Below are positions 8,989 to 18,414 of a stretch of 64,000 bases of DNA, in pieces (the first letter of the stretch is position 1; each line of letters begins with the position of its first letter). The DNA comes from UBA2965 sp036526135 (lineage in GTDB: Bacteria; Pseudomonadota; Gammaproteobacteria; Pseudomonadales; Azotimanducaceae). The notes under the pieces were generated by a model. It had not been told where the DNA came from and ran no database searches. It saw only the letters and a program-made list of their open reading frames with translations. The position numbers and the translations under genes were made by a program. The stretch lies in the NCBI GenBank assembly GCA_036526135.1, contig DATCZA010000068.1, positions 124,001 through 188,000 on the forward strand, in the 5' to 3' direction.

Positions 8989-9847
8989 GATCGAGCAGCT
9001 GAAGCTTCTCGACGCCATCGTCCGAGGAAAGGCCGGCGAAATCGAAAAGGCCGCGGTCGCCGAGATGGGACGGCACCACGGCACTGAGGCTGCGGGCAAT
9101 ATTCTCCACGCGTCCGGGCTGCTCGGCGTCCCAGCGGGCCAGCATCGACTTGATCACCTGCCGCTGAAGATTCTCCTGGGAACCGCAGAGGTTGCAGGGG
9201 ATGATGGGATACTCTCGGTGCTCGGCCCAGCGGGCAATGTCGCGCTCCCGGCAGTAGTAGAGCGGTCGTATCACCACGTTGCGTCCGTCGTCGCTTTTCA
9301 GCTTCGGCGGCATGGCCTTCAGCCGCGCCCCATGGAACATGTTGAGAAACAGCGTTTCCACCACGTCATCAAGGTGGTGTCCCAGCGCGATCTTGCTCGC
9401 GCCGATGCTCGCAGCGAAGTTGTAGAGAATGCCGCGCCGCAGCCGCGAGCAAACCGGGCAGGTCGTCTTGCCCGCCGGAGTGACCGCCTTGACGATGGAA
9501 TACGTGTCCTGTTCCAGGATGTGATAGGAAACGTCCAGCCCTTCCAGGTACCCGGGCAGCACGTCCGCCGGATACCCGGGCTGCTTCTGATCCAGGTTAA
9601 CGGCGACGATCTCGAAGGCGACCGGCGCGCTTCTCTGGAGATTGAGCAGAATGTCCAGCAGCGTGTAGGAATCCTTGCCTCCCGACAGGCAGACCATCAC
9701 CCGATCGCCTTCCTCGATCATTCCGTAATCGGCGATGGCCTGGCCAACTTTGCGCCTGAGCTTTCTGTGCAGCTTGTTCATGTCGTAGCCGTGCTTGCGC
9801 ATTGCGCGCTCCGACCTCGCGGCGGGGTCCATTGGGTCTGCCTTCAT
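8951..9847 (-). CDS. ttcA: tRNA 2-thiocytidine(32) synthetase TtcA
   Basis: TtcA thiolates C32 of some tRNAs using ATP and a [4Fe-4S] cluster. The 298-residue protein has the PP-loop SGGKDS at 55-60, the cluster cysteines in CPVC (130,133), and CNLC (218,221) after the EYPIIP block. The ATG at 9847 gives an N terminus of family length; the frame stays open ~60 codons further upstream but that part is not conserved. The 3' end overlaps the 3' end of the hybrid kinase by 38 bp on the opposite strand. Confidence 0.93.
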   Translation of the reverse strand: MKADPMDPAARSERAMRKHGYDMNKLHRKLRRKVGQAIADYGMIEEGDRVMVCLSGGKDSYTLLDILLNLQRSAPVAFEIVAVNLDQKQPGYPADVLPGYLEGLDVSYHILEQDTYSIVKAVTPAGKTTCPVCSRLRRGILYNFAASIGASKIALGHHLDDVVETLFLNMFHGARLKAMPPKLKSDDGRNVVIRPLYYCRERDIARWAEHREYPIIPCNLCGSQENLQRQVIKSMLARWDAEQPGRVENIARSLSAVVPSHLGDRGLFDFAGLSSDDGVEKLQLLDLTPRCVNAMPPR

Positions 9848-9915
9848 CAGGGCCTTGGGATGGCGTGGGAACGGATTTTTAGCAGCACGGATCGGCGCTG
9901 ACAACTCACGACGGG

Positions 9916-12408
9916 TCAATCCAGACCGCGCAGCACCATGACGGGGGGCGTAGAGATCAGCCCGCGCGTGCCCAGGGTCCCGACGATGAGGATGAGCACG
10001 GACCCGATCACCGGACCCAGGAGCCACAGCCAGGGATGCAGACGCACCGGCAGCTCGAAAACCTGGCTTTGCAGGATGGCCACCGTGGCTTCCGCCCCGA
10101 CCACGGCGACCGTGCCGGCAAACAGGCCGAGCGCGGCGAATTCGGCGACCAGCGACCCCGCGATGAGGCGGCGGCTGCCCCCCAGCGTGCGGACCAGCGC
10201 GAGCTCACTCATGCGGCCGTCGCGGCTGGCCTGGATGCTGGCCACCAGCACCAGGCATCCGGACGCCACCACCAGGGCGAGCACGAGCTCAACGGCCTGG
10301 GTCACTCTGAGGATGATGCTCTGAACCTGAGCAATGATGGCATCGACTTCGATGACGGTGACCGTGGGAAACCTGGCCAGGAACCGGTTGAGAAACGGCT
10401 TCTCGTCCCGCTCGAGATGAAAGCTGGTCATATAGGTAGCGGGGAAATCGCTGAGCACCTGGGGAGCGAAGATGATGAAGAAATTGGGGCGCATGCTCTC
10501 CCAATCGAGCCGCCGCAGGCTGGCGACTTCCACCTCCACGAAGCGACCGGCAATGTCGAAGCGCAGCCGGTCGCCGACGTCCAGCCCAAGGCTCTGGGCA
10601 TACTCGTCCTCGAGGGAAACCAGGGCCCGGGCCTCGTCCGGCGACCACCAGCGTCCTTTGACCACCTGATTGTCGTCCGGCAGGTCGGCGGCCCAGGTGA
10701 GATTTCGCTCCGACTGAAGTCGCGGGCCCGGCGCGTCCACCGGTTGATGGTCCCGCTCCCACGCGTCGGCATCCACCCCGTTGGCGGCCACGATGCGGCC
10801 GCGGATCATGGGAAACAGGCCCCCGTGGCTGCCCGTAAAATCGTCCAGCATGGTCGCGAGCTCGTCCACCTCGTGCGGAACGATGTTGAGAACGAAATGG
10901 TTGGGCGCGTCTTCCGGCACCTGTCCCTGCCACTCGTCGAGCAACGACGAGCGAAGCAGGACCAGGATCAGCAGCAACATGATGGCGAGACCGAAAATCA
11001 GTATCTGGGCCACGTTCTCCCGACGGCGACGCTGCAGACCGGCCAGCGCCAGCCGCCACCCGCTGCCCGCCTGCATGCCGACCGCGCGACCGCCGCGCAG
11101 CAGCAGCATCGCGAGAGCCCCGAATACCAGCAGGACGACCACGGTGCCGAGTATGGTCCACGCCGTGAGGGACGCGCTGCCGCTGTACCAGATCAGCAGG
11201 CCCACGCTTCCCGCCACCGCAGCCCCGTAACTCAGATACTGGGACGGCGGGGCAGCACCGAGGTCCCTGCGAATCACTCGCATGGGAGAGACGTTCTTGA
11301 GATGCAGCAAGGGCGGCAGGGCAAACGCCACCGCGCAGATGAGGCCCGTGGCGGCGCCCAGCAGGAACGGGCGCGCGCTCGGCATCGGCAGATCCACCGG
11401 GATCAGAGACTGCAGCAAGGCAACGATCCCCAGGTGCAGGGCCGCGCCCCCGGTCAGGCCCAGCACGACGGCGGCGCTTCCTACGGCGAGCAGGAGCATG
11501 AGGTAGCCGGAAAGGATCTGATTCGGCGTCGCGCCCAGGGTTTTCAGAATGCCCACATGATCGTAGTGGCGAAGCGCGTAGCGATGCGCGCTCAATGCGA
11601 CCGCCACGCCGGCCAGCAGAACGCCGAGCAAACCACCGAGCAGCAGAAAGCTCTCCGCGCGAGCCAGGGCCGAGCCGATGGAGGGACTGCTTTCGCGAAT
11701 GCCCTGCCAACGGTAGTTGGGGGCGAGCGGCAGCTCGGCCTTGAGGCTCTCGAGATCGGATTCCGCACCACGCAGCAGCAGGCGATAGGCAATGCGGCTG
11801 CCGGGCTGCACGACCTGCGTGGCGGGCACGTCGTCCAGCCGCATGAGCAGGCGCGGCCCCAGGTCGTACATGCTGCCGCCCCGATCCGGCTCTGAGGTCA
11901 GCACCTTTGCGACCTTGAGCGGGGCAACGCCTACCTCGATCGAGTCCCCCGGTCGAATTCCCAGCGCAGGGAAGAGGCGCGCATCCAACCAGACCTCCCC
12001 CGGCGCCGGTATGTCAGATGTCGGCACGCCGGGCGCAAAGGGCTCATCGGCGATCTTCAGGACGCCTCGCAGCGGGTAGCCTGCTCCAACGGCTTTGACG
12101 CTGACCAGCTGGCTGTTGTCGTCACCGACGAAAACCATGGAGGGGAAGGACATGGTGTCAGCGTGCTCCACGCCCTTGGCCGACGCCGCAAGCCGGAACT
12201 CGTCCGGGATCGGGCGGCTGCCGCTGATGCGTCTGTCCGCGGCGAGAAAGTCGGCGGATTCATCGATGAGCGCCTGGTGCAGTCGGTCTACGAAGAGGCT
12301 CACGGCCGTTACCGTCCCCACCGCCAGCATCAGGGCGACGAGCAGGAGACCGAGCTCCCCGCCACGCCAGTCGCGCCAGGCCAGCCGCAGCACCAGCTTG
12401 ATGCTCAT
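9916..12408 (-). CDS. ybbP: ABC transporter permease, YbbP-like (FtsX/MacB fold)
   Basis: An 830-residue inner-membrane protein with two FtsX-type modules: an N-terminal helix (LGLLLVALMLAVGTVTAV), a large periplasmic domain (~45-250), three helices (~260-380), then a second set with a long periplasmic region (~500-690) and the last three helices (~705-825). Length and layout match YbbP, partner of the YbbA ATPase. The gene starts 4 nt inside the end of ybbA (ATGA), so they are coupled. YbbAP-type exporters are mechanotransmission ABC systems; the substrate is not established and the neighbouring tesA hints at lipid-derived cargo. Confidence 0.88.
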   Translation of the reverse strand: MSIKLVLRLAWRDWRGGELGLLLVALMLAVGTVTAVSLFVDRLHQALIDESADFLAADRRISGSRPIPDEFRLAASAKGVEHADTMSFPSMVFVGDDNSQLVSVKAVGAGYPLRGVLKIADEPFAPGVPTSDIPAPGEVWLDARLFPALGIRPGDSIEVGVAPLKVAKVLTSEPDRGGSMYDLGPRLLMRLDDVPATQVVQPGSRIAYRLLLRGAESDLESLKAELPLAPNYRWQGIRESSPSIGSALARAESFLLLGGLLGVLLAGVAVALSAHRYALRHYDHVGILKTLGATPNQILSGYLMLLLAVGSAAVVLGLTGGAALHLGIVALLQSLIPVDLPMPSARPFLLGAATGLICAVAFALPPLLHLKNVSPMRVIRRDLGAAPPSQYLSYGAAVAGSVGLLIWYSGSASLTAWTILGTVVVLLVFGALAMLLLRGGRAVGMQAGSGWRLALAGLQRRRRENVAQILIFGLAIMLLLILVLLRSSLLDEWQGQVPEDAPNHFVLNIVPHEVDELATMLDDFTGSHGGLFPMIRGRIVAANGVDADAWERDHQPVDAPGPRLQSERNLTWAADLPDDNQVVKGRWWSPDEARALVSLEDEYAQSLGLDVGDRLRFDIAGRFVEVEVASLRRLDWESMRPNFFIIFAPQVLSDFPATYMTSFHLERDEKPFLNRFLARFPTVTVIEVDAIIAQVQSIILRVTQAVELVLALVVASGCLVLVASIQASRDGRMSELALVRTLGGSRRLIAGSLVAEFAALGLFAGTVAVVGAEATVAILQSQVFELPVRLHPWLWLLGPVIGSVLILIVGTLGTRGLISTPPVMVLRGLD

Positions 12409-13079
12409 GAGGTAATCCTGCCTGCCACGATCTCCACCACCCGCTCACAACGGGAGGCGAGACGATCATCGTGGGTGACGAGAACCAGCGTGGTGGCGTA
12501 CTCGGCGTTGAGCTCGAAGAGCAGGTCGATGATGCGCTGGCCCGTGGCAGTATCCAGATTTCCGGTGGGCTCATCCGCAAACAGCACGTTGGGCCGGGAA
12601 GCGAAAGCCCTCGCGATGGCAACCCGCTGCTGCTCACCGCCGGAAAGCTGAGTCGGATAGTGCCCCGTGCGCGCGCCGAGCCCGACCTTGTCCAGCACCC
12701 GCAGAGCTTCGGGCTGCGCATCCCCATCGCCGCGCAGCTCGCCGGGAAGCATGACGTTCTCCAACGCGGTCAGGCTGCGCAGAAGCTGAAAAGTCTGAAA
12801 GACGAACCCGACCTGCTCGCCGCGAACCCGCGCCCTCTGCTCCTCGTCAAGGGCCGTCAGCTCCTCACCGACGAGATAGACCCGGCCGCTGGTCGGCAGG
12901 TCGAGCCCGGCGAGAATACCCAGAAGCGTGGTCTTGCCCGAGCCGGAGGCGCCAACGATGGCGACGGTTTCTCCCGCGTTGATTTCGAGGTCGATGCTCT
13001 CCAAGATGGAGAGTTCCCCCTCACTCGTCGGCACGCTTTTGGACACCCCTTCGGTACGAATTACCGGCTGGTTCGTCAA
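12405..13079 (-). CDS. ybbA: ABC transporter ATP-binding protein, YbbA-like
   Basis: A 224-residue nucleotide-binding subunit of the LolD/MacB class. Walker A is GASGSGKTT (43-51), the signature LSGGEQQR, Walker B VLFADEPTGNLD, and the switch histidine is in VLVTHDDR. It pairs with the permease immediately downstream by a 4-nt overlap. The order ybbA-ybbP with tesA diverging on the other side is the same as in E. coli, which supports orthology. The 5' end lies in or beside the tesA start region, so the two promoters must be interleaved. Confidence 0.9.
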   Translation of the reverse strand: MTNQPVIRTEGVSKSVPTSEGELSILESIDLEINAGETVAIVGASGSGKTTLLGILAGLDLPTSGRVYLVGEELTALDEEQRARVRGEQVGFVFQTFQLLRSLTALENVMLPGELRGDGDAQPEALRVLDKVGLGARTGHYPTQLSGGEQQRVAIARAFASRPNVLFADEPTGNLDTATGQRIIDLLFELNAEYATTLVLVTHDDRLASRCERVVEIVAGRITS

Positions 13080-13689
13080 ATCGGTATTCCTGACCCTGAT
13101 GATTGCGCTGATCGCGGGCGTCTCGCCGGCCAGCGCGCGGTCGAAAATTCTGGTGATGGGCGACAGTATCAGCGCTGCGTACGGTATTCAACGCGACGCC
13201 GGCTGGGTCGCCCTGCTGGACCGGCGACTCAGCGAAACCGCAAGCCCGTGGCAGGTGGTCAACGCCAGCATCAGCGGCGAAACCACGGGCGGAGGGCTGG
13301 CTCGCCTGCCCAAGGCCCTCGAAGCTCACGATCCCGAGATCGTCATCATCGAGCTGGGCGGCAACGATGGTCTGCGCGGCTACCCGGTGAGCCGCATACG
13401 GGAAAATCTCGACAAGCTCGTGGAGCTGGCCGTGACGGGCGGGCGCAGGGTGCTCCTGCTCGGCATGAGGATCCCGCCCAACTACGGGCCCCGCTATACG
13501 CGCGCTTTCGAGGACATGTATCGCGACGTCGCCGAGGCCCACGGCGTGCGTTTCGTGCCTTTCATCCTGGAGGCGGTGGCCTTGAACCCGGGCCTGATGC
13601 AGGACGACGGGATCCATCCAACGGCTGAGGCGCAACAAAAGCTGCTGGATTCCGTCTGGCCCGAGCTGCAGCAGGTGCTGGACGGCTAG
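13039..13689 (+). CDS. tesA: Periplasmic acyl-CoA thioesterase I / lysophospholipase (TesA, arylesterase)
   Basis: SGNH hydrolase. Block I VMGDSISAAYG holds the catalytic Ser (43 with this start), block II Gly lies in SGETTGGGL, block III is GGNDGLRG, and block V DGIHPT gives Asp and His. A signal peptide (VKSVFLTLMIALIAG..ASA) sends it to the periplasm. The start is uncertain: TTG 13039 gives a complete signal peptide with a basic n-region but overlaps ybbA; ATG 13099 gives a shorter uncharged leader. It cleaves acyl thioesters and esters. Its TAG stop shares the palindrome CTAG with the stop of trhO on the other strand. Confidence 0.88.
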   Translation: MDTPSVRITGWFVKSVFLTLMIALIAGVSPASARSKILVMGDSISAAYGIQRDAGWVALLDRRLSETASPWQVVNASISGETTGGGLARLPKALEAHDPEIVIIELGGNDGLRGYPVSRIRENLDKLVELAVTGGRRVLLLGMRIPPNYGPRYTRAFEDMYRDVAEAHGVRFVPFILEAVALNPGLMQDDGIHPTAEAQQKLLDSVWPELQQVLDG

Positions 13690-14624
13690 CCGTTCGTTCT
13701 CCCCTGGCTCCCCTGGCGGACGCCGATGTGCGCCTCACCACGGCGAGCGGCCAGCGCCACCTGCCGGGCCCGCTCGGCGAGCGCGGCTCGCCGGGCCTCG
13801 GGCTGCTCCTGGGCGCAATGGGGGCAGGAAATGCCGGGGCGGTAGTCGGGCGATTGCAGGTCATCGGTCGACAACGGCCGCCGACAGGCAAAGCACTGCT
13901 CGTACGAGCCCTCCCGAAGATGCCGGTCGACGGAGACGCGCTGGTCGAACACAAAGCATTCGCCTTCCCAACGATTCGCCTCCCCTTTTACCGTCTCCAG
14001 GTAATTGAGGATGCCGCCGTCGAGCTGATATACCTCGGCGAAGCCACGTTCGAGCAGATAGGCAGAGGCCTTCTCGCAACGAATGCCACCGGTGCAGAAC
14101 ATGGCAACCCTGGTGTCGCGGTCGGGGTCGAGGTGGTCGGCGACGAAGTCCGCAAACTGGCGGAAGCTCTGCGTCGCCGGGTTGACGGCACCGGGAAAGG
14201 AGCCGATCGCAACTTCGTAGTCGTTGCGCGTGTCGACGACGGTCACCTCGGGGTCGTCGAGCAGTTCGTTCCATTCCTCGGCACCCACATGGGTGCCGGT
14301 CCGGCCACCCGGGTCGAGGCCAGAAACGCCGAAGCTGACGATCTCCGGCTTGACGCGAACCTTGAGCCGGTGGAACACCGGATTGCCCGCAGCCGCGGAA
14401 GAATACTTGACCGCCAGGCCGGAGAATTCCGGCAACCGCTCGAGGGCGCCCAGAAATTTCTGCAGAGCCACGGCATTTCCCGTGACCGTTCCGTTGATGC
14501 CTTCCCCGGCGAGCAGGATCGTTCCCTTCAGCGCCAGCTCGCAAGCCATGCCATCGAGCTCGTCGCGCAGCCCCGAGGGATCGAGGAGGCGCACGAACTT
14601 GTAGAACGTGACGACGCTGGTCAC
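13686..14624 (-). CDS. trhO: tRNA U34 5-hydroxylase TrhO (rhodanese-domain, YceA family)
   Basis: TrhO hydroxylates U34 of tRNAs to ho5U with prephenate-linked chemistry known for the family. The 312-residue protein has the N-terminal acylphosphatase-like domain (LKGTILLAGEGINGTVTG, 32-49) and the rhodanese domain with active Cys177 in FCTGGIRCEKA. A C-terminal cysteine-rich tail has CFAC and CPHC pairs, likely a zinc site. The GTG start at 14624 overlaps the bolA stop (GTGA), which also rules out a longer start. It is probably co-transcribed with bolA. Confidence 0.92.
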   Translation of the reverse strand: MTSVVTFYKFVRLLDPSGLRDELDGMACELALKGTILLAGEGINGTVTGNAVALQKFLGALERLPEFSGLAVKYSSAAAGNPVFHRLKVRVKPEIVSFGVSGLDPGGRTGTHVGAEEWNELLDDPEVTVVDTRNDYEVAIGSFPGAVNPATQSFRQFADFVADHLDPDRDTRVAMFCTGGIRCEKASAYLLERGFAEVYQLDGGILNYLETVKGEANRWEGECFVFDQRVSVDRHLREGSYEQCFACRRPLSTDDLQSPDYRPGISCPHCAQEQPEARRAALAERARQVALAARRGEAHIGVRQGSQGRTNG

Positions 14625-14935
14625 GCCCGCCCGCCGCCCTCGCATGGCGGCGACATGGGCGCGCTGCCGAAGCGCGAGCGCCACTCGGCGTCGGTGTAGG
14701 TGTGAACGGCCAGCGCGTGCACGCCGGAGGCCAACTCCTCGGCGAGCGTCTCGTGGACCAGCCGGTGGCGCTGTATCAGGCGCAGGCCTTCGAACTGCGG
14801 GGAGACGAGAATCACCTTGAAGTGGGTCTCCGACCCGGGCGGCACGTTGTGCCCGCCGCTTTCGTTGACCACCTCGAGGTGGTGCAGATCAAAGCGGGAT
14901 TGAAGACGCTCGTTTATCCGGTCTTGGATCGACAT
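14621..14935 (-). CDS. bolA: BolA family protein
   Basis: A 104-residue class II KH-like protein of BolA size. The conserved blocks are LQSRFDLHHLEVVNESGGHN, THFKVILVSPQFEG and QRHRLVHETLAEEL; the ligand histidine in RLVHETL is present. BolA proteins bind [2Fe-2S] clusters with monothiol glutaredoxins and some act as transcription factors under stress. ATG 14935 gives the family N terminus; the frame continues upstream but without conservation. The gene is coupled to trhO by a 4-nt overlap and follows the PP2C phosphatase gene by 19 bp. Confidence 0.92.
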   Translation of the reverse strand: MSIQDRINERLQSRFDLHHLEVVNESGGHNVPPGSETHFKVILVSPQFEGLRLIQRHRLVHETLAEELASGVHALAVHTYTDAEWRSRFGSAPMSPPCEGGGRA

Positions 14936-14954
14936 CGACAGCAGTTGCAAACCA

Positions 14955-15674
14955 TCAGGGATCACAATTATAGACGAGCACCACGGTGATGTTGTCGTAT
15001 CCCCCCGCCGCGTTCGCGGCATTCACGAGGCTGTCCGGAAGATCCCGCATGGCCGGCCCTAGATGGCCGTCGCAGATTTCCGCCAGCTCGTCCGGAGCGA
15101 GCAGATCGGTGAGGCCATCGGAGCAGAGCAGAAACGCATCTTCCGCTTCGTACTCGAGCTCCACCACGTCCGCGAACACATCCACCTCGAGCCCGACCGC
15201 CCGGGTGATCAGATTGCGATCGGGCGCGCACAGGGCGTCCGCTTCGCTCAGCCGGCCATCATCCACCATGGCCTGCACGACGCTGTGATCGCGGGTAAGC
15301 GGCTCGAGGACGGCGCCGCTCAGCCGGTACGCGCGCGAGTCGCCCACGTGGCCGAGCAGGTAGCGGCCGGGCGCCTGCCGGGCCCAGACCACCAAGGTCG
15401 TTCCCATGTCGCCATCAGCCTGCTCGCGGGAAAGTTCCAAAACTCTGCCGTTCGCCGCGGCGATGGCCTCCCTGACGCTGTCGGCATCGATGCAGGGAAC
15501 GCCGGCCAGGTGTCCCAGGACGCACTCCACCGCCGCCCGGCTTGCCACCTCCCCGCCGGTCAACCCCCCCATGCCGTCGGCGAGCACGGCGACGCCGAGC
15601 TCTGCGTCGCACGCCCAGGCGTCCTGGTTGCTGCCGCGCACCCGGCCGCGATCCGTGCGTCCGATGATTCTCAC
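14955..15674 (-). CDS. PP2C-family Ser/Thr protein phosphatase
   Basis: A soluble Mn/Mg-dependent phosphatase of the Stp/PrpC type, 239 residues. All metal-site motifs are present: GSNQDAW, LADGMGG, VGDSRAYRL, LCSDGLTDLL and GYDNITVVLV. The GTG at 15674 gives the usual MRIIGRTDRGRVR N terminus; an ATG at 15725 would add 17 residues. In this window its only plausible partner is the Ser/Thr kinase domain of the hybrid protein at 2674, a link that is inference only. It is divergent from yaaA. Confidence 0.9.
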   Translation of the reverse strand: MRIIGRTDRGRVRGSNQDAWACDAELGVAVLADGMGGLTGGEVASRAAVECVLGHLAGVPCIDADSVREAIAAANGRVLELSREQADGDMGTTLVVWARQAPGRYLLGHVGDSRAYRLSGAVLEPLTRDHSVVQAMVDDGRLSEADALCAPDRNLITRAVGLEVDVFADVVELEYEAEDAFLLCSDGLTDLLAPDELAEICDGHLGPAMRDLPDSLVNAANAAGGYDNITVVLVYNCDP

Positions 15675-15725
15675 GCGAATTCCGTTACACTTGGCACCCG
15701 AATCAATCCAGGAGCCTCCGGCCAA

Positions 15726-16502
15726 ATGCTGGCAGTTCTATCCCCGGCAAAAACATTAGATTTCGAGACGCCCTCCCCCACGCGCAAGCACAGCCTGCCA
15801 GTTTTTCTCGACGAGTCAAAGCAGCTGGTGGAGACGCTCAGAACTCAGTCCCCGGCAGACCTGGCACAGCTGATGAGCATGAGCACAAAGCTCGCCGATC
15901 AGAACTACCAGCGCTACACCGATTGGCAAACTCCGTTCACGGCGGGCAACGCCAAGCAGGCCGCCCTGGCGTTCAAGGGCGACGTGTACCTCGGCCTGGA
16001 ACCGGGCACGTTCTCCGAGCGTGACTTCAGCTGGGCACAGAAGCACATCCGCATACTGTCCGGCCTGCATGGAATCCTGAAGCCACTTGATCTCATACAA
16101 CCGTACCGCCTGGAGATGGGCACCCGGCTCAAGACCCGCCGCGGGGCCGATCTCTACGCTTTCTGGGGTCAGAAGATCACCGACGAGCTGAACGCCGCCC
16201 TGGCCGAGCAGAAACGCCCGGTGCTGATCAACCTCGCCTCCAACGAGTATTTCGACGCCGTCGACCCAGGCCGCCTGAACGCGCGGATCGTCACGCCCAC
16301 CTTCAAGGACCTCAAGAACGGCAGGTACCGCTTCATGTCCTTCTTCGCAAAGCGGGCGCGGGGAATGATGGCCGGCTACCTGGTGAAGAACAGGGTCAAC
16401 ACGCTCAAAGGGCTTCGCGAGTTCGACTGGGGCGGCTACTACTATTCCGAGGATCTGTCCCGGGGAGACGATTGGGTCTTTCTGCGTGACAAGCCCGCCT
16501 GA
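15726..16502 (+). CDS. yaaA: Peroxide-stress protein YaaA
   Basis: A 258-residue protein, the same length as E. coli YaaA. It starts MLAVLSPAKTLDFE and contains FKGDVYLGL, the block LSGLHGILKPLDLIQPYRLE and NLASNEYF, and ends with a Lys-rich DUF328 C terminus. YaaA lowers free iron and DNA damage under H2O2 stress. AGGAG stands 11 nt before the ATG. The frame is open far upstream inside the antisense of the phosphatase gene, but conservation begins at this ATG. Confidence 0.93.
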   Translation: MLAVLSPAKTLDFETPSPTRKHSLPVFLDESKQLVETLRTQSPADLAQLMSMSTKLADQNYQRYTDWQTPFTAGNAKQAALAFKGDVYLGLEPGTFSERDFSWAQKHIRILSGLHGILKPLDLIQPYRLEMGTRLKTRRGADLYAFWGQKITDELNAALAEQKRPVLINLASNEYFDAVDPGRLNARIVTPTFKDLKNGRYRFMSFFAKRARGMMAGYLVKNRVNTLKGLREFDWGGYYYSEDLSRGDDWVFLRDKPA

Positions 16503-16508
16503 GCCGGC

Positions 16509-16525
16509 GGCCGGCTAATCCGGCC
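16509..16525. terminator. Inverted repeat at convergent yaaA/terC junction
   Basis: GGCCGG and CCGGCC form a perfect 6-bp stem around CTAAT, lying just after the yaaA stop and spanning the terC stop. The position between converging genes suggests a bidirectional terminator, but there is no U-tract on either side. Confidence 0.4.
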
Positions 16526-17294
16526 GGCCCTTCTCCGACCGCGAGGCAACCAGATCGGCAAGCTGCGTCTTGCGCAGCATCACGTGATCCTTCCTGCGTT
16601 TCTTGGCCCGGATGTTGAGGATCTCCACTCCGAACGAAAACGCCATGGCAAAGTAGATGTATCCCTTGGGCGTGTGGATCTCGATGCCTTCGCCCATCAG
16701 CGTGAGCCCGATGAGAAGCAGAAACGCCAGCGCGAGCATCTTCACCGTTGGGTGATCTTCCACGAAATCACTGATCGGTCCCGCGGCGACCATCATCACC
16801 AGCACCGCGGAGATCACGGCGGCAACCATCACCGGCACCTCGTCCACCAGGCCTACCGCCGTGATCACCGAATCCAGCGAGAAGACCATGTCGATCAGGG
16901 CGATCTGCAACAGAACGCCCGCGAACGTCGGCGCGCCGGCGCCCTGACCTTCGTGAGCTTCACCTTCCAGGGCGTTGTGAACTTCCCGGGTGGCTTTCGC
17001 CATGAGGAAGGCGCCGCCGAAGATCAGTATCAGGTCGCGGCCCGATATGCCCTGGCCCATCACCTCGAAAAGGTCCGTGGTCAACCGCATGATCCCGGCA
17101 AGCGAGAGCAGCAGCAGAATGCGCATGAGCATGGCCAGGCCAAGACCGAGCACGCGGCCGCGGGCACGCTGCTCAGGCGGCAGGCGACTGGTGAGTATGG
17201 AGATGAAGATGATGTTGTCGATCCCGAGCACGATCTCGAGGATCGTCAGCGTGACGAACGCGGCCCAAATCTCCGGGTTGGTGAGAAGCTCCAC
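16515..17294 (-). CDS. TerC family integral membrane protein
   Basis: A 259-residue protein with about seven membrane helices. The family blocks are EIVLGIDNIIFISIL near the N terminus, with paired acidic residues in the membrane, and IALIDMVFSLDSVITA in the middle. TerC-type proteins include the tellurite-resistance protein and the Alx/MeeF-like manganese exporters; conserved intramembrane Asp residues fit metal-ion transport. No ter operon is present, so metal export is more likely than tellurite resistance. The C terminus is basic and cytoplasmic. Confidence 0.88.
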   Translation of the reverse strand: MELLTNPEIWAAFVTLTILEIVLGIDNIIFISILTSRLPPEQRARGRVLGLGLAMLMRILLLLSLAGIMRLTTDLFEVMGQGISGRDLILIFGGAFLMAKATREVHNALEGEAHEGQGAGAPTFAGVLLQIALIDMVFSLDSVITAVGLVDEVPVMVAAVISAVLVMMVAAGPISDFVEDHPTVKMLALAFLLLIGLTLMGEGIEIHTPKGYIYFAMAFSFGVEILNIRAKKRRKDHVMLRKTQLADLVASRSEKGRPD

Positions 17295-17389
17295 AATCTG
17301 CCGTCAGCCGGTTGACTTGCGGGCATTGAAGCACAGGATTTCTGCCGAAGCACCCAGGCCGCAAGTTTTCGGTAGAATGCGGCCAACGC

Positions 17390-17707
<318 letters not shown>

Positions 17708-17715
17708 TCAGGAGC

Positions 17716-18399
17716 GTGACCGGCCGACTGCACGAGCACTGGGTCACCTGGCGAGGCTTTGCCCTCTTTCTGGCCATCATGCTGGTCTTTCGCTCCGCCG
17801 TGGCAGACTGGAATCAGGTGCCGACGGCTTCCATGTTTCCCTCCATCTTCGTCGGCGATCGCATCGTGATCGACAAGCTGGCCTACGGGCTGAGAATTCC
17901 TTTTACGCACCAGTCCATCACCAGCTGGGATGACCCCCATCGCGGTGACGTGATCACCTTCACCTCGCCCGAAGACGAGCGGCTGCTGATCAAGCGCGTT
18001 GTCGGGATACCCGGCGACACCGTCGCGCTCGACGGGAACCGGCTCGTCGTCAACGGCCAGACCGCCCGCTACACCGAGCTGACGGCCACCGAACGCCGGG
18101 CGCTGGACGGCGTCGCCGACCGGGAGTATCGGCTGCTGCGGGAATCTCTGCTGGGCAGCCAGCGACTGGTGATGGTGCGAAGCTCCCGTGTGCAAGACGA
18201 CGACCTGCCGCCCACCGTCGTGCCTCCCGGCCAATACCTGGTGCTCGGCGACAATCGAGACAACAGCCGGGACTCGCGCAGCATCGGTCTGGTGGCCCGG
18301 GATCGGATTCTCGGCAAGGCAACGGCCGTCGCCTTCTCCCTGAACTACGATCGGTACTACGCGCCGAGGGTTGACCGCTTTTTTGCCGATCTTCCCTGA
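17716..18399 (+). CDS. lepB: Signal peptidase I
   Basis: A 227-residue membrane-bound serine peptidase that removes Sec signal peptides. One N-terminal membrane anchor (about 14-29) precedes the catalytic Ser39 in PTASMFPS and the general base Lys93 in LLIKRVVGIPGD; box E reads GDNRDNSRDSR. Only one anchor is seen, where E. coli LepB has two. The GTG at 17716 has AGGAG almost touching it, so the exact start is uncertain. It is not next to lepA or rnc, the usual lepB neighbours, so it may be a second copy. Confidence 0.9.
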   Translation: MTGRLHEHWVTWRGFALFLAIMLVFRSAVADWNQVPTASMFPSIFVGDRIVIDKLAYGLRIPFTHQSITSWDDPHRGDVITFTSPEDERLLIKRVVGIPGDTVALDGNRLVVNGQTARYTELTATERRALDGVADREYRLLRESLLGSQRLVMVRSSRVQDDDLPPTVVPPGQYLVLGDNRDNSRDSRSIGLVARDRILGKATAVAFSLNYDRYYAPRVDRFFADLP

Positions 18400-18414
18400 T
18401 CCGTGAGCGGGCCG

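Noticed and set aside
16515..17294. Tellurite-resistance locus from the TerC gene
   Set aside because: No other ter genes are nearby; TerC-fold proteins alone are commonly metal exporters.
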